Position numbers and translations under genes: made by a program. The notes below the pieces were generated by a model, which did not search any database, was not told where the DNA came from, and worked only from the letters and a program-made list of their open reading frames with translations. A stretch of DNA of 64,000 bases from Massilia sp. R2A-15 (GTDB lineage: Bacteria > Pseudomonadota > Gammaproteobacteria > Burkholderiales > Burkholderiaceae_D), in contig NZ_CP131935.1 of assembly GCF_030704305.1 (NCBI RefSeq), positions 2,418,001 through 2,482,000 on the forward strand, given 5' to 3'. Shown piece after piece: positions 1-9,002 of this stretch; the stretch's first letter is position 1, and every line of letters starts with the position of its first letter.

Positions 1-577
1 TTGCGGCGATAATGAATCCCACCGGTGCGCCGAGCTGGCCCAACATCGCGTACCATCCACGACGGTTCTCAGGCGCATTCAGGGCGAGCAGCGACGGCAA
101 GCCATCCCACGAACCGCCCAGTGCCAGGCCCTGCCCGACACGCAGCAGGGCGAGCAGCAGGATGGCTTTGGTGCCGAGGGTGGCGTAAGTAGGCAGGAAT
201 GCAATGCCGGCAGTCGAAATTCCGAGCAGGAACAGCGCGATGGTCAGCTTCACCTCGCGACCGTAGCGGCGCTGGATTGCCATGGAGATCGCCGTGCCGA
301 TCGGTCGTGCAATAAAGGCAAGCGAAAAGATCGCGAACGCATACAAGGTGCCGGTCAGGCTGTCGACGAAGGGGAAAAATACCGACGGGAACACCAGCAC
401 CGACGCGATCGCGTAGACGAAGAAGTCGAAATATTCCGAGGCGCGCCCGATGACGACGCCGACGGCGATTTCGGCCGGATCGATCGCGGAGTGATCCGCA
501 TTGATCCTGCGTGTATCGTCGTAGATCGTCGGGAAGTCGTGGGGAACTCCGGAGGATGGGATGTGTGTGCCAGTCAT
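1..577 (-). CDS. MFS transporter, metabolite:H+ symporter type (3' part outside window)
   Basis: Inner-membrane secondary transporter; only the N-terminal 192 codons are present because the gene runs off the left edge. The visible part has hydrophobic helices separated by short loops. It contains the MFS-type loop after helix 2 (ARPIGTAISMAIQRRYGRE) and a helix-5-like GQGLALGGSWDG stretch, both typical of the ProP/KgtP-like metabolite:H+ symporter group. The start at 577 is chosen because an AGGAG lies about 8 nt upstream; an in-frame ATG at 586 overlaps that site. The gene is divergent from cyoA and shares a 151-bp intergenic region with it. The substrate cannot be told from this fragment. 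Confidence 0.85.
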   Translation of the reverse strand, partial: MTGTHIPSSGVPHDFPTIYDDTRRINADHSAIDPAEIAVGVVIGRASEYFDFFVYAIASVLVFPSVFFPFVDSLTGTLYAFAIFSLAFIARPIGTAISMAIQRRYGREVKLTIALFLLGISTAGIAFLPTYATLGTKAILLLALLRVGQGLALGGSWDGLPSLLALNAPENRRGWYAMLGQLGAPVGFIIAA

Positions 578-648
578 ACGATGCATCTCCTACTTTGTTA
601 TATGTGGTTCTTACGCCTCAAGCTTATCGCAAGGCCAACCGCAGGGTA

Positions 649-661
649 GGACAATTTGTCC
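649..661. promoter_or_regulatory. 13-bp perfect dyad between MFS gene and cyoA
   Basis: GGACAA-T-TTGTCC is a perfect 6+1+6 dyad in the 151-bp divergent region, and a further GGACAA half-site lies at 669-674. A regulator site for cyoA or the MFS gene is an inference; the protein that binds is unknown. Confidence 0.35.
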
Positions 662-728
662 AATCGTGCGGTGGACCCGGACAATATAAACTAACAAGCT
701 CCCGCCTACTACGATCGCAATTTATCGC

Positions 729-1757
729 ATGAATCACTTACTCGTTCGTCGCTTACTGCTCCTGGCGCCCCTCGCATTGCTTTCGGCATGCGAATCGGTC
801 GTCATGAAGCCCTCAGGCGATATCGCTGCACAAGAAGCCCGTCTGGTGGTCGTCTCGACCGCCCTGATGCTGCTGATCATCGTTCCCGTTATCGCCCTGA
901 TTGTCATCTTCGCATGGCGCTATCGCAAAAACAACACCCAGGCCACGTATACGCCGGATTGGGATCATTCCACCAAGCTCGAACTGGTCATCTGGGGCGC
1001 GCCGCTCCTGATCATCATCGCGCTCGGCCTGATCACCTGGATCAGCACCCACGTGCTCGACCCGTATCGTCCGCTCTCGCGCATCGACGCCCAGCGTCCG
1101 CTGGCGGCGAACCACAAGCCGATGGTCGTGGAAGTGGTGGCGCTGGATTGGAAATGGCTGTTCATCTACCCTGAGCAGGGCATCGCCACGGTCAACGAAC
1201 TGGTTGCCCCGGTCGATACGCCGATCCAGTTCAAGATCACCGCGTCGAACGTGATGAATTCGTTCTACATCCCCGCGCTGGCGGGCCAGATCTACGCGAT
1301 GCCGGGCATGGAGACCAAGCTGCACGCGGTCATCAACAAGGCGGGCGTGTTCGACGGTTTCTCGGCCAACTACAGCGGCGCCGGCTTCTCGCACATGCGC
1401 TTCAAGTTCCACGGCAAGGACCAGGCCGGCTTCGACGCCTGGGTCAAGGAAGTCAAGGGCGGCGCCACGGCGCTCGACCGCGCCTCCTACGTCGTGCTGG
1501 AAAAGCCGAGCGAGAAAGAGCCGGTTCGCCACTACAACGCCGTCGCCGGCGACCTGTACGAAGCGATCCTGAACCGCTGCGTCGAGCCAGGCTCGATGTG
1601 CATGAACCAGATGATGTCTCACGACGCCATGCGCAACGGCGAGAAGCCGGTATCGGCGGCCGTCATGAAGACCCCTGCCATGCTGGCCGAATCGGCCAAA
1701 GAAATTTGCACCACGCCATCCACTTCCGTGAAGAACACCAATGCAAGAACATACTGA
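729..1757 (+). CDS. cyoA: Cytochrome bo3 ubiquinol oxidase subunit II (lipoprotein)
   Basis: Subunit II of the proton-pumping heme-copper quinol oxidase that passes electrons from ubiquinol to oxygen in the inner membrane. The 342-residue protein starts with a lipoprotein signal (LLSAC, Cys21). Two transmembrane helices follow (about residues 40-62 and 85-107), then a periplasmic cupredoxin-like domain. It lacks the full CuA ligand set of cytochrome c oxidases, as expected for a quinol oxidase. The C-terminal part contains [13 protein letters not shown], as in CyoA proteins. It is first in the cyoABCD order. No clear Shine-Dalgarno sequence precedes the ATG. Family assignment is firm. Confidence 0.95.
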   Translation: MNHLLVRRLLLLAPLALLSACESVVMKPSGDIAAQEARLVVVSTALMLLIIVPVIALIVIFAWRYRKNNTQATYTPDWDHSTKLELVIWGAPLLIIIALGLITWISTHVLDPYRPLSRIDAQRPLAANHKPMVVEVVALDWKWLFIYPEQGIATVNELVAPVDTPIQFKITASNVMNSFYIPALAGQIYAMPGMETKLHAVINKAGVFDGFSANYSGAGFSHMRFKFHGKDQAGFDAWVKEVKGGATALDRASYVVLEKPSEKEPVRHYNAVAGDLYEAILNRCVEPGSMCMNQMMSHDAMRNGEKPVSAAVMKTPAMLAESAKEICTTPSTSVKNTNARTY

Positions 1758-1761
1758 CCTG

Positions 1762-3744
1762 ATGAAGCTGCTGCTCGGGCGGCTTTCCTGGGAAGCGATT
1801 CCCTACCACGAGCCGATCCTGCTCGTGACCTTTGCCATGGTCGCACTGGGCGGCGCCGCGCTGCTCGGCGCGCTGACCAAGTTCCGCCTGTGGGGCCCGT
1901 TGTGGCGCGACTGGGTGACCAGCATCGACCACAAGAAAATCGGCATCATGTACATCATCCTCGGCCTGGTGATGCTGCTGCGCGGCTTCGCCGATGCGCT
2001 GATGATGCGCGCCCAGCAAGCCATGTCGTTCGGCGATAACGCCGGCTTCCTGCCGCCGCACCACTACGACCAGGTCTTCACCGCCCACGGCGTGATCATG
2101 ATCTTCTTCGTCGCGATGCCGCTGGTGACGGGCCTGATGAACTACGTCGTGCCGCTGCAGATCGGCGCGCGCGACGTCGCCTTCCCGTTCCTGAACAACT
2201 TCTCGTTCTGGATGACCGCATTCGGCGGCGGCCTGACCATGGTCTCGCTGTTCGTCGGCGAATACGCCAAGACCGGCTGGCTGGCCTATCCGCCGCTGTC
2301 GGGCATCATGCAAAGTCCGGACGTCGGGGTCGACTACTACATCTGGTCGCTGCAGATTGCCGGCGTAGGTACCCTGCTCTCCGGGGTCAACCTGATCGCC
2401 ACCATCGTCAAGATGCGCGCCCCTGGCATGTCCATGATGCGCATGCCGGTGTTCACCTGGACCGCGCTGTGCACCAACGTGCTGATCGTGGCAGCCTTCC
2501 CGATCCTGACCGCCGTGCTGGCCATGCTGTCGATGGACCGCACCGTCGGCACCCACTTCTTCACCAACGACCTTGGCGGCAACGCCATGATGTACGTGAA
2601 CCTGATCTGGATCTGGGGCCACCCGGAGGTCTACATCCTGGTGCTGCCGATCTTCGGCGTGTTCTCCGAAGTGGTCTCGACCTTCAGCGCCAAGCGCCTG
2701 TTCGGCTACACCTCGATGGTGTATGCGACCGTCGTGATCACCATCCTGTCCTACCTGGTGTGGCTGCACCACTTCTTCACCATGGGTTCGGGCGCTTCGG
2801 TCAACTCGTTCTTCGGCATCACCACGATGATCATCTCGATCCCGACCGGCGCGAAGATCTTCAACTGGCTGTTTACCATGTACCGCGGCCGCATCCGCTT
2901 CGAGCTGCCGATGATGTGGACCATCGCGTTCATGATTACTTTCGTCATCGGCGGCATGACCGGCGTGCTGCTGGCCGTTCCATCGGCCGACTTCGTGCTG
3001 CATAACTCGCTGTTCCTGATCGCCCACTTCCACAACGTGATCATCGGCGGCGTGGTGTTCGGCGTGTTCGCCGCGATCAACTTCTGGTTCCCGAAAGCGT
3101 TCGGCTTCAAGCTCGACGTCTTCTGGGGCAAGGTCTCGTTCTGGTGCTGGGTTGTCGGCTTCTACCTCGCCTTCATGCCGCTGTACGTGCTCGGCCTGAT
3201 GGGCGTGACGCGCCGCATGAGCCACTTCGACGATCCGTCGCTGCAGATCTGGTTCATCATCGCCGCCATCGGCGCCGCGCTGGTTGCCTGCGGTATCGGC
3301 GCCATGCTGGTGCAGTTTTTCGTCAGCTTCCTGCGCCGCAAGGAACTGCGCGACGTGACCGGCGACCCATGGGGCGGCCGCACGCTGGAGTGGTCGACCT
3401 CATCGCCACCGCCGGACTACAACTTCGCGTTCACCCCGCACGTGTACGACAACGACACTTTTGCCGACATGAAGGCGAACAACTACCAGCGTCCGCGCAC
3501 CGGCTTCCTCGACATCCACATGCCGAAGAACACCGGCGCAGGCTTCATCATTTCGCTGTTCTGCTTCGCGGTCGGCTTCGCGCTGATCTGGCAGATCTGG
3601 TGGCTGGCGATCGTCTCGTTCATCGGCGTGATCGCTTCGACGATCGTCCATACCTTCAACTACAAGCGCGATTACTACATCCCTGCGGCCGAAGTCACCC
3701 GCACGGAAAACGCCTACTCACAACTGCTTGATGCCCATGTCTGA
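1762..3744 (+). CDS. cyoB: Cytochrome bo3 ubiquinol oxidase subunit I
   Basis: Catalytic subunit carrying low-spin heme b, high-spin heme o and CuB. The expected ligands are visible: a His in FTAHGVIM for the low-spin heme, [12 protein letters not shown] (CuB His and the cross-linked Tyr), the HHFF pair, and HFHNV near the end of the core. The protein has about 15 hydrophobic helices and 660 residues, close to the family norm (663 in E. coli). I chose the ATG at 1762 because the protein then begins like E. coli CyoB, with about 16 residues before the HEPI motif. An ATG at 1741 would overlap cyoA by 17 bp and add seven residues. It is translationally close to cyoA and cyoC. Confidence 0.95.
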   Translation: MKLLLGRLSWEAIPYHEPILLVTFAMVALGGAALLGALTKFRLWGPLWRDWVTSIDHKKIGIMYIILGLVMLLRGFADALMMRAQQAMSFGDNAGFLPPHHYDQVFTAHGVIMIFFVAMPLVTGLMNYVVPLQIGARDVAFPFLNNFSFWMTAFGGGLTMVSLFVGEYAKTGWLAYPPLSGIMQSPDVGVDYYIWSLQIAGVGTLLSGVNLIATIVKMRAPGMSMMRMPVFTWTALCTNVLIVAAFPILTAVLAMLSMDRTVGTHFFTNDLGGNAMMYVNLIWIWGHPEVYILVLPIFGVFSEVVSTFSAKRLFGYTSMVYATVVITILSYLVWLHHFFTMGSGASVNSFFGITTMIISIPTGAKIFNWLFTMYRGRIRFELPMMWTIAFMITFVIGGMTGVLLAVPSADFVLHNSLFLIAHFHNVIIGGVVFGVFAAINFWFPKAFGFKLDVFWGKVSFWCWVVGFYLAFMPLYVLGLMGVTRRMSHFDDPSLQIWFIIAAIGAALVACGIGAMLVQFFVSFLRRKELRDVTGDPWGGRTLEWSTSSPPPDYNFAFTPHVYDNDTFADMKANNYQRPRTGFLDIHMPKNTGAGFIISLFCFAVGFALIWQIWWLAIVSFIGVIASTIVHTFNYKRDYYIPAAEVTRTENAYSQLLDAHV

Positions 3745-4372
3745 GATGACCATTAATACTTCGGGCGCCGCGCCGTCCGACCCTAGCGCGCGCTTCTGGG
3801 TGCGCGAACACCACCCGGAAAACGGCACCCTGCTCGGTTTCTGGATGTACCTGATGAGCGACTGCCTGGTGTTCGCCAGCCTGTTCGCCGCCTACGCGGT
3901 CCTGGGCCGCAACTACGCCGGCGGCCCGACCGGCTCCGAGCTGTTCGACCTGCCGCTGGTGGCCGTCAACACGACGCTGCTGCTGCTGTCGTCGATCACC
4001 TACGGCTTCGCCATGCTCGAAATGCAAAAGGGCAAGATGAAGCTGGTGCTGGTGTGGCTGGCGATCACGGGCCTGTTCGGCGCCGGCTTCCTCGGCATCG
4101 AGCTGTTCGAGTTCCATCACATGATCGCCGAAGGCGCCGGCCCGCAGCGCAGCGCGTTCCTGACCTCGTTCTTCTCGCTGGTCGGCACGCACGGCCTGCA
4201 CGTCACCTTCGGCATCGTCTGGCTGGTCACGCTGATGTTCCAGCTGAATAAACACGGCCTGACGCACGAAAACAAGCGCCGCTTGATGTGCCTGTCGATG
4301 TTCTGGCACTTCCTGGACGTCATCTGGATCGGCGTCTTCACCTTTGTCTACCTGATGGGAGTGCTGCCATGA
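3731..4372 (+). CDS. cyoC: Cytochrome bo3 ubiquinol oxidase subunit III
   Basis: Five-helix subunit III of the quinol oxidase, needed for assembly and stability of the complex. The sequence has the family pattern [20 protein letters not shown] near the N-terminus, ELFEFHHM in the middle and [18 protein letters not shown] at the end. Length is 213 residues. The start is uncertain: ATGs at 3731, 3737 and 3746 are all in frame and none has a strong ribosome-binding site. All overlap or touch the cyoB stop, so translation is probably coupled. Confidence 0.93.
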   Translation: MPMSEMTINTSGAAPSDPSARFWVREHHPENGTLLGFWMYLMSDCLVFASLFAAYAVLGRNYAGGPTGSELFDLPLVAVNTTLLLLSSITYGFAMLEMQKGKMKLVLVWLAITGLFGAGFLGIELFEFHHMIAEGAGPQRSAFLTSFFSLVGTHGLHVTFGIVWLVTLMFQLNKHGLTHENKRRLMCLSMFWHFLDVIWIGVFTFVYLMGVLP

Positions 4373-4755
4373 GCGCGCATCATAACGACGGCCACGGCCA
4401 CCACGATCACCACGACGCCAATGTGCCGCACTCGACCCTGAAGGGTTACGTGACCGGCTTCATCCTGGCCGTCATCCTGACCGCGATTCCGTTCTGGCTG
4501 GTGATGGGCAAGAAGATCGATTCGTCCGCCACCATGGGCTTCGTCCTGCTCGGCATCGCCGCGGTGCAGGTGGTCGTTCACATGATCTACTTCCTGCACA
4601 TGGACGGCAAGGTCGAAGGCGGCTGGTCGATGCTGGCCATGGTCTTTACGATCATGGTGGTGGTGGTCATGCTGAGCGGCTCGCTCTGGGTGATGTACCA
4701 CATGAACCACAACATGATCCCCGGCGTGATGCCGGCGGAGATGGTCCATCAATGA
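4369..4755 (+). CDS. cyoD: Cytochrome bo3 ubiquinol oxidase subunit IV
   Basis: Small three-helix subunit IV that helps CuB binding and assembly of subunit I. The 128-residue protein begins with a His/Asp-rich stretch ([13 protein letters not shown]) and then has three transmembrane segments. [16 protein letters not shown] is typical of CyoD. The ATG overlaps the cyoC stop codon by 4 bp (ATGA), which fixes the start; an upstream in-frame start inside cyoC is not needed. No cyoE (heme O synthase) follows, so heme O must be made by a gene elsewhere. Confidence 0.94.
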   Translation: MSAHHNDGHGHHDHHDANVPHSTLKGYVTGFILAVILTAIPFWLVMGKKIDSSATMGFVLLGIAAVQVVVHMIYFLHMDGKVEGGWSMLAMVFTIMVVVVMLSGSLWVMYHMNHNMIPGVMPAEMVHQ

Positions 4756-5522
4756 ACGGACCTGAGGGTGCAGGCTTGCCTGCGCCCCGTTCTGCCCGCG
4801 TGAAGCTGGCCGCGGCGGCGCTGATGGCGCTGCTGTGTGCCGGCTTCCTTGCATTGGGCACCTGGCAAATTTTCAGGCTTCAATGGAAGACCGCGCTGAT
4901 CGCGCGCGTCGACCAGCGCGTGCATGCGGCGCCCATCGCCGCTCCCGCCCCGATCTCCTGGTCGCGGCTGGGCAAGGACCAGGACGAATATCGCCACCTG
5001 CGCCTGCGCGGACACTTCCTCGACGAGCTCGGCACCCTGGTGCAGGCGTCCACTGTACTTGGCAGCGGCTACTGGCTGCTCACCCCTTTCTGCAGCGAAG
5101 ACGGCGGGATCGTGATGGTCAACCGCGGCTTCGTGCCCGCTTCCACGCCGCGCCATGCGGGCAGGCGCGGCGCCGGCTGCGGCGGCGCGGCCGCGACGCA
5201 GGACGTCACCGGCCTGCTGCGCATGAGCGAGACCGGCGGCGGCTTCCTGCGCGATAACGACGCGCGCGCCGACCGCTGGTATTCGCGCGACGTCAAGGCC
5301 ATCGCCGCCGCGCGCGGCCTGGCCGAGGTGGCGCCCTACTTCGTCGACCAGGACGCCGCGGCCACGCCGGCCGAAGGCGCTCCCGTGGGCGGCCTGACAG
5401 TGATATCCTTCAACAACAACCACCTGGTGTACGCGCTGACCTGGTTCGCGCTGGCCGCGATGGCGGCCGCCGGCTGCGTGGTGTTCGCCCGCGACGGGCG
5501 CCGAACCGAAGGACCAATTTGA
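4752..5522 (+). CDS. SURF1 family oxidase assembly protein
   Basis: SURF1/Shy1 proteins help insert heme during assembly of heme-copper oxidases. The 256-residue protein has the family layout: an N-terminal membrane helix (about 18-38) ending in the LGTWQIFRLQWK motif, a periplasmic domain, and a C-terminal helix (about 232-250) preceded by NNHLVYALTWFALA. It overlaps cyoD by 4 bp, so it is part of the cyo operon and presumably matures the bo3 oxidase. The family assignment is firm; dedication to CyoB is inferred from position. Confidence 0.9.
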   Translation: MNGPEGAGLPAPRSARVKLAAAALMALLCAGFLALGTWQIFRLQWKTALIARVDQRVHAAPIAAPAPISWSRLGKDQDEYRHLRLRGHFLDELGTLVQASTVLGSGYWLLTPFCSEDGGIVMVNRGFVPASTPRHAGRRGAGCGGAAATQDVTGLLRMSETGGGFLRDNDARADRWYSRDVKAIAAARGLAEVAPYFVDQDAAATPAEGAPVGGLTVISFNNNHLVYALTWFALAAMAAAGCVVFARDGRRTEGPI

Positions 5523-5535
5523 GCGGAGAAGCACA

Positions 5536-6849
5536 GTGATCGCACCGACAGCGGCGCCGGGAGTTCCGGAGCACGCCGCCGGCTACCGCAACATGCAGCA
5601 GCTGATCCAGTTGCGCTGGATCGCCGTCGTCGGCCAGGTCACGACGATCGCCACGGCCACGATGTTCTTGGGCGTCGACCTGCCGCTGCCGGCCATGCTG
5701 CGCGTGCTGGCCTGCCTTGTTGCCTTCAATATCTTCAGCCATCTGCGCTGGCACGAGCAGCGCACCGTGGACAACCGCCAGCTGTTCCTTGCGCTGCTGG
5801 TGGACGTGTTCAGCCTGACCGCCCAGCTGTACCTGTCGGGCGGCATGACCAATCCCTTCGTCTTCCTCTACCTGCTGCAGGTGATCCTGGCCGCGGTGCT
5901 GCTGCAGCCGTGGTCCAGCTGGACCATCGTCGCCATCACCGGCATGTGCGTGGCCGCGCTCGCGCTGTTCGCGCCGCCGCTGGCGCTGCCGGCCGACGGC
6001 GGGCCCGGCACCCTCTCCCTGTACATGAAGGGCATCTTGATCAGCTTCCTCGTCAATGCCGCGCTGCTGGTCATCTTCATCACCCGCATCACGCGCAACG
6101 TGCGCACCGGCGACGCCGCACTGGCCGACCTGCGCCAGCGCGCGGCGGAGGAAGAACACATCGTGCGCATGGGCCTCCTGGCCTCGGGCGCCGCGCACGA
6201 ACTGGGCACGCCGCTGGCGACACTGGCGGTGATCCTGGGCGACTGGAAGCGCATGCCGGAGTTTGCGAAGAATCCCGAGCTCCTCGCCGAGATCGCCGAG
6301 ATGCAGACCCAAATCAAGCGCTGCAAGGCGATCGTCAGCGGCATCCTGCTGTCGGGCGGCCAGGCGCGCGGCGAGTCGTCGGCCAAGACCACGATGAAGG
6401 TGTTCCTCGACCAGCTGGTCGATGAATGGCGCGCGAGCCGGCCGATCGTCTCGTTCGAATACGACAACCGGATCGAACGCGACATCGCGGTGGTGTCCGA
6501 TTCGGCGCTCAAGCAGATGATCTGCAATGTGCTCGACAACGCGCTGGAGGCATCTCCGCAATGGCTGCGCCTCGAGGCCAGCCGCGACCGCGACTCGCTC
6601 AACCTGGTCGTCACCGACGCCGGGCCGGGCTTCGCGCCGGGGATGCTGGACCACGTCGGCAAACCCTACCAGTCCACCAAGGGCCGTCCCGGCGGAGGCC
6701 TTGGCCTGTTCCTGGTGGTGAACGTCGCGCGCACCCTGGGCGGCAGCGTCGCCGCGCGCAACCGCGAGCATGGCGGCGCGCTGGTGCGACTGAGCCTGCC
6801 GCTGTCGGCGATCGCCCTCGATCCGGAGGAGTCTTCGCATGCAGCCTGA
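5536..6849 (+). CDS. regB: RegB/PrrB/RoxS-type redox-sensing histidine kinase
   Basis: Membrane sensor kinase of a global redox-responsive two-component system. About six hydrophobic helices fill residues 25-185. The invariant quinone-site heptapeptide GGMTNPF lies at about 102-108. The phospho-acceptor H-box AHELGTPLATL has His221. The redox-active cysteine of the family is present as Cys263 in KRCKAIV. N, G1 (DAGPGF) and G2 (GGGLGLFL) boxes form the ATPase domain. The gene follows the SURF1 gene by 13 bp and overlaps the response regulator by 11 bp. Sensing the quinone pool that the adjacent bo3 oxidase drains is an attractive inference. Confidence 0.9.
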   Translation: MIAPTAAPGVPEHAAGYRNMQQLIQLRWIAVVGQVTTIATATMFLGVDLPLPAMLRVLACLVAFNIFSHLRWHEQRTVDNRQLFLALLVDVFSLTAQLYLSGGMTNPFVFLYLLQVILAAVLLQPWSSWTIVAITGMCVAALALFAPPLALPADGGPGTLSLYMKGILISFLVNAALLVIFITRITRNVRTGDAALADLRQRAAEEEHIVRMGLLASGAAHELGTPLATLAVILGDWKRMPEFAKNPELLAEIAEMQTQIKRCKAIVSGILLSGGQARGESSAKTTMKVFLDQLVDEWRASRPIVSFEYDNRIERDIAVVSDSALKQMICNVLDNALEASPQWLRLEASRDRDSLNLVVTDAGPGFAPGMLDHVGKPYQSTKGRPGGGLGLFLVVNVARTLGGSVAARNREHGGALVRLSLPLSAIALDPEESSHAA

Positions 6850-7375
6850 ACGCCTCTTGATGATCATCGAGGACGACGCGGCGTTCGCCCGCACGCTGGG
6901 CCGCTCGTTCGAACGGCGCGGTTATCGCGTCCTGCATGCGGCCAGTTATGACGAAGCCGCGGTGCTGCTGGAAACGCACACGCCGGCGTATGCGGTGGTG
7001 GACCTGAAGCTGGCCGGCGCGGCGTCGGGTCTGGCGTGCGTGCAGATGCTGCACGCGCATGATCCGGCCATGCTGATCGTCGTGCTGACCGGCTTTGCCA
7101 GCATCGGCACGGCGGTGGACGCGATCAAGCTTGGCGCGTGCCAGTACCTGGCCAAGCCGTCGGACGCCGACGACATCGAAGCCGCGTTCGGCCACCAGGA
7201 AGCGAACACCGAACTGGCGCTGACCGAGCGGCCGACGTCGATCAAGACACTGGAGTGGGAGCACATCCACGCGGTGCTGGCCGAGACCGATTTCAACATC
7301 TCCGAGGCCGCGCGCCGGCTCGGCATGCACCGGCGCACGCTGGCGCGCAAGCTGGAAAAGCAGCGGGTCAAATAG
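6839..7375 (+). CDS. regA: RegA/PrrA/RoxR-type response regulator
   Basis: Receiver plus Fis-type DNA-binding domain, 178 residues. The acidic pocket (EDD at 11-13) and phospho-acceptor Asp55 in VVDLKL are present, followed by VVLTGFASI and the conserved Lys in LAKPSD. The C-terminus NISEAARRLGMHRRTLARKL is the highly conserved helix-turn-helix of the RegA family. The start overlaps the end of the kinase gene, so the pair is co-translated. The 3' end overlaps the convergent soxR stop by 8 bp. Expected targets are respiratory genes, possibly the cyo operon itself. Confidence 0.92.
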   Translation: MQPERLLMIIEDDAAFARTLGRSFERRGYRVLHAASYDEAAVLLETHTPAYAVVDLKLAGAASGLACVQMLHAHDPAMLIVVLTGFASIGTAVDAIKLGACQYLAKPSDADDIEAAFGHQEANTELALTERPTSIKTLEWEHIHAVLAETDFNISEAARRLGMHRRTLARKLEKQRVK

Positions 7376-7847
7376 CTGGGGAGCGCTCCTGCGGGGCTGC
7401 CTCGGAGCGATCGTTCATCAGGTAACGCGGACCGCTGCCGCGCTGGCGCGCGACGTCGCCGGGATTGTACAAGGCGCATTTTTGCAGCGAAAGGCAGCCG
7501 CACCCGATGCAGGAGGTGAGCTGGTCGCGCAAGGCGCATAGCGCGTCGATCTTCTGTTGCAGCAGCGGGCGCCAGGCGCGCGACAGGCGCTCCCAATCCT
7601 TCTTCGTCGGCGTACGGTTGTCCGGCAGCGTCGCCAGGCTAGCCTTGATCTGATCGAGACTGAGGCCCACACCCTGCGCTGCGCGTATGAACGCCACCCG
7701 CCGCAGCGCGTCGCGCGGAAATCGCCGTTGCTTACCTTCGGGGCGTACGCTAGCCAGCAAGCCTTCCGCTTCGTAAAACCGCAAGGCGCTCGCAGCGACG
7801 CCCGAGCGTTTCGCCAGCTCGCCAATCGTGATCATCTCCGCCGCCAT
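7368..7847 (-). CDS. soxR: SoxR, [2Fe-2S] redox-sensing MerR-family regulator
   Basis: Transcription activator switched on by oxidation of its iron-sulfur cluster by redox-cycling compounds. The 159-residue protein has an N-terminal MerR helix-turn-helix (ITIGELAKRSGVAASALRFY), a dimerisation helix, and the cluster ligands CIGCGCLSLQKC (Cys113, 116, 118, 124), the diagnostic C-x2-C-x-C-x5-C pattern. The start at 7847 has AGGAG 7 nt upstream. It is divergent from the questin-oxidase-like gene at 7932, and the region between them holds a MerR-type promoter, so that gene is the likely SoxR target. Confidence 0.95.
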   Translation of the reverse strand: MAAEMITIGELAKRSGVAASALRFYEAEGLLASVRPEGKQRRFPRDALRRVAFIRAAQGVGLSLDQIKASLATLPDNRTPTKKDWERLSRAWRPLLQQKIDALCALRDQLTSCIGCGCLSLQKCALYNPGDVARQRGSGPRYLMNDRSEAAPQERSPAI

Positions 7848-7868
7848 TCCCCGCTCCTGAATTTTTCG

Positions 7869-7899
7869 TTGACTTCAAGTGTACTTTAACTTTCATACT
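7869..7899 (+). promoter_or_regulatory. MerR-type promoter with SoxR-box-like dyad
   Basis: A -35 element TTGACT (7869-7874) and a -10 CATACT (7894-7899) are separated by 19 bp, the overlong spacer typical of MerR-family-activated promoters. Overlapping the -35 and spacer is an 18-bp dyad at 7873-7890: CTTCAAGT and ACTTTAAC around GT, with 6 of 8 arm positions matching. It resembles the SoxR box (CCTCAAGT..ACTTGAGG). It points at the gene starting at 7932. Confidence 0.7.
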
Positions 7900-7931
7900 T
7901 GGAACCATGACCATTTATCCGGAGCGTTTGC

Positions 7932-8915
7932 ATGAAAAATTTAAGGACTGGCGCAATCCTGCACGAACTGCTCGACGCGAACGCCGCCTTCGCGCTCAAC
8001 GCCAAAGGCACCACCAACCACTGTCCAATGGCGCTGTGCGCGCTGGCCGACATGGGCGCATCGGACGAACGGCTGCGCGAGTTTTTCGGGATGTGGCGCG
8101 ACCGGTATGCGATTGCGGCGCCGGAGGCCACGCAGCGCATCGAACGCGCCGACTGGCAGACATGGCTCGAAAATCCGGATGCCTTCCGTGCGTTGAGCGA
8201 CTGTTTCGCAGAGTGGATCGGCGCGGACGGGATCGATGCAGTGGTGCGCGCAGTGCTCGGTGCGCAGCCATTTGCGCCGGCGACAGGCGCGTTCCACGCA
8301 ATTATCCGGCTCGTCTACGCGCTGGAGGCCGGTCACGCGGGAGAAGCGGCTGCCAGCCTGTCGGCGTATGTCAGCGGCTATCTGACGGTCGATATCGCAT
8401 CGATGGCATCGGCTTCATCGGTTGATGCCGCCCTGGAGTGCCTGTCGCAGGCCATGCAGGGGAAATCGTATGCGGGTCCCTCCATCACCGCAAGGCTGCG
8501 GAACGTGGCGCAAGATCCAGAGTTCTCCGCGGCTCTGACCGCCCCACCTTCGAGCGCGCTGCTGGACGAGATGGCGCGCGCGGCCATCGAAATCTACTGG
8601 CAGACCAGCGACTTCACCGCGCTGCACTTGGTGACCGGGATGGCGGCGGCGCGCAGCATCGGCGGCTTGCTGCCAGCCGATGCCGTGGAAAAGACCTGGG
8701 CCGCGTTTTGCGCCGCATACGTATCCTTCGGCGCCCCGCCATTGCAGGCGCCGCGCGACATCGATGGTTCGGGAAGCTGGGAAGAATTCGCCGCAGCCGC
8801 CATCAGGTCGGACAATGACCACGTTATCAAATTGGTCCACGTGTGTCGGCGCGAAGCCGAGCGAACCGGCTCGCCGCTGTACGGGGCGGCGGCCACGCGG
8901 AGTTTGCGGCTTTAG
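7932..8915 (+). CDS. Questin oxidase-like (DUF4243/AflY-type) protein
   Basis: A 327-residue cytosolic protein with no signal peptide. The N-terminal NHCPMALCALADMG (His30) followed by LREFF matches the questin oxidase-like family. That family includes fungal enzymes that open anthraquinone rings in aflatoxin-type pathways, plus many uncharacterised bacterial members. The rest is largely alpha-helical with scattered His. GGAG lies 7 nt before the ATG. Control by the SoxR-type promoter fits a role against, or in metabolism of, quinones or other redox-cycling compounds; that role is an inference. Family membership is judged from motif and fold only. Confidence 0.65.
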   Translation: MKNLRTGAILHELLDANAAFALNAKGTTNHCPMALCALADMGASDERLREFFGMWRDRYAIAAPEATQRIERADWQTWLENPDAFRALSDCFAEWIGADGIDAVVRAVLGAQPFAPATGAFHAIIRLVYALEAGHAGEAAASLSAYVSGYLTVDIASMASASSVDAALECLSQAMQGKSYAGPSITARLRNVAQDPEFSAALTAPPSSALLDEMARAAIEIYWQTSDFTALHLVTGMAAARSIGGLLPADAVEKTWAAFCAAYVSFGAPPLQAPRDIDGSGSWEEFAAAAIRSDNDHVIKLVHVCRREAERTGSPLYGAAATRSLRL

Positions 8916-8922
8916 AATTATC

Positions 8923-8998
8923 GGGGTCTGGTCCCTCGGACCTGACCCCATTTTCTACGCGGCCGCAAAATGGGGACAGGTCCGCAGGACCAGTCCCC
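8923..8998. repeat. Family A inverted-repeat pair (two hairpins)
   Basis: Two copies of a 32-nt element at 8923-8954 and 8967-8998, in opposite orientation with a 12-nt spacer. Each is a hairpin GGGGTC-T-GGTCC / loop / GGACC-T-GACCCC followed by ATTTT. The right copy is the compensated variant (GGGGAC..GTCCCC). It ends 4 bp from the stop codon of the convergent GH1 gene. A REP/BIME-like element or bidirectional terminator is likely. Confidence 0.85.
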
Positions 8999-9002
8999 TG
9001 CC

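Noticed and set aside
1663..3225. 520-codon open frame opposite cyoA/cyoB
   Set aside because: His/Asp/Glu-rich antisense of membrane-helix codons; no motif.
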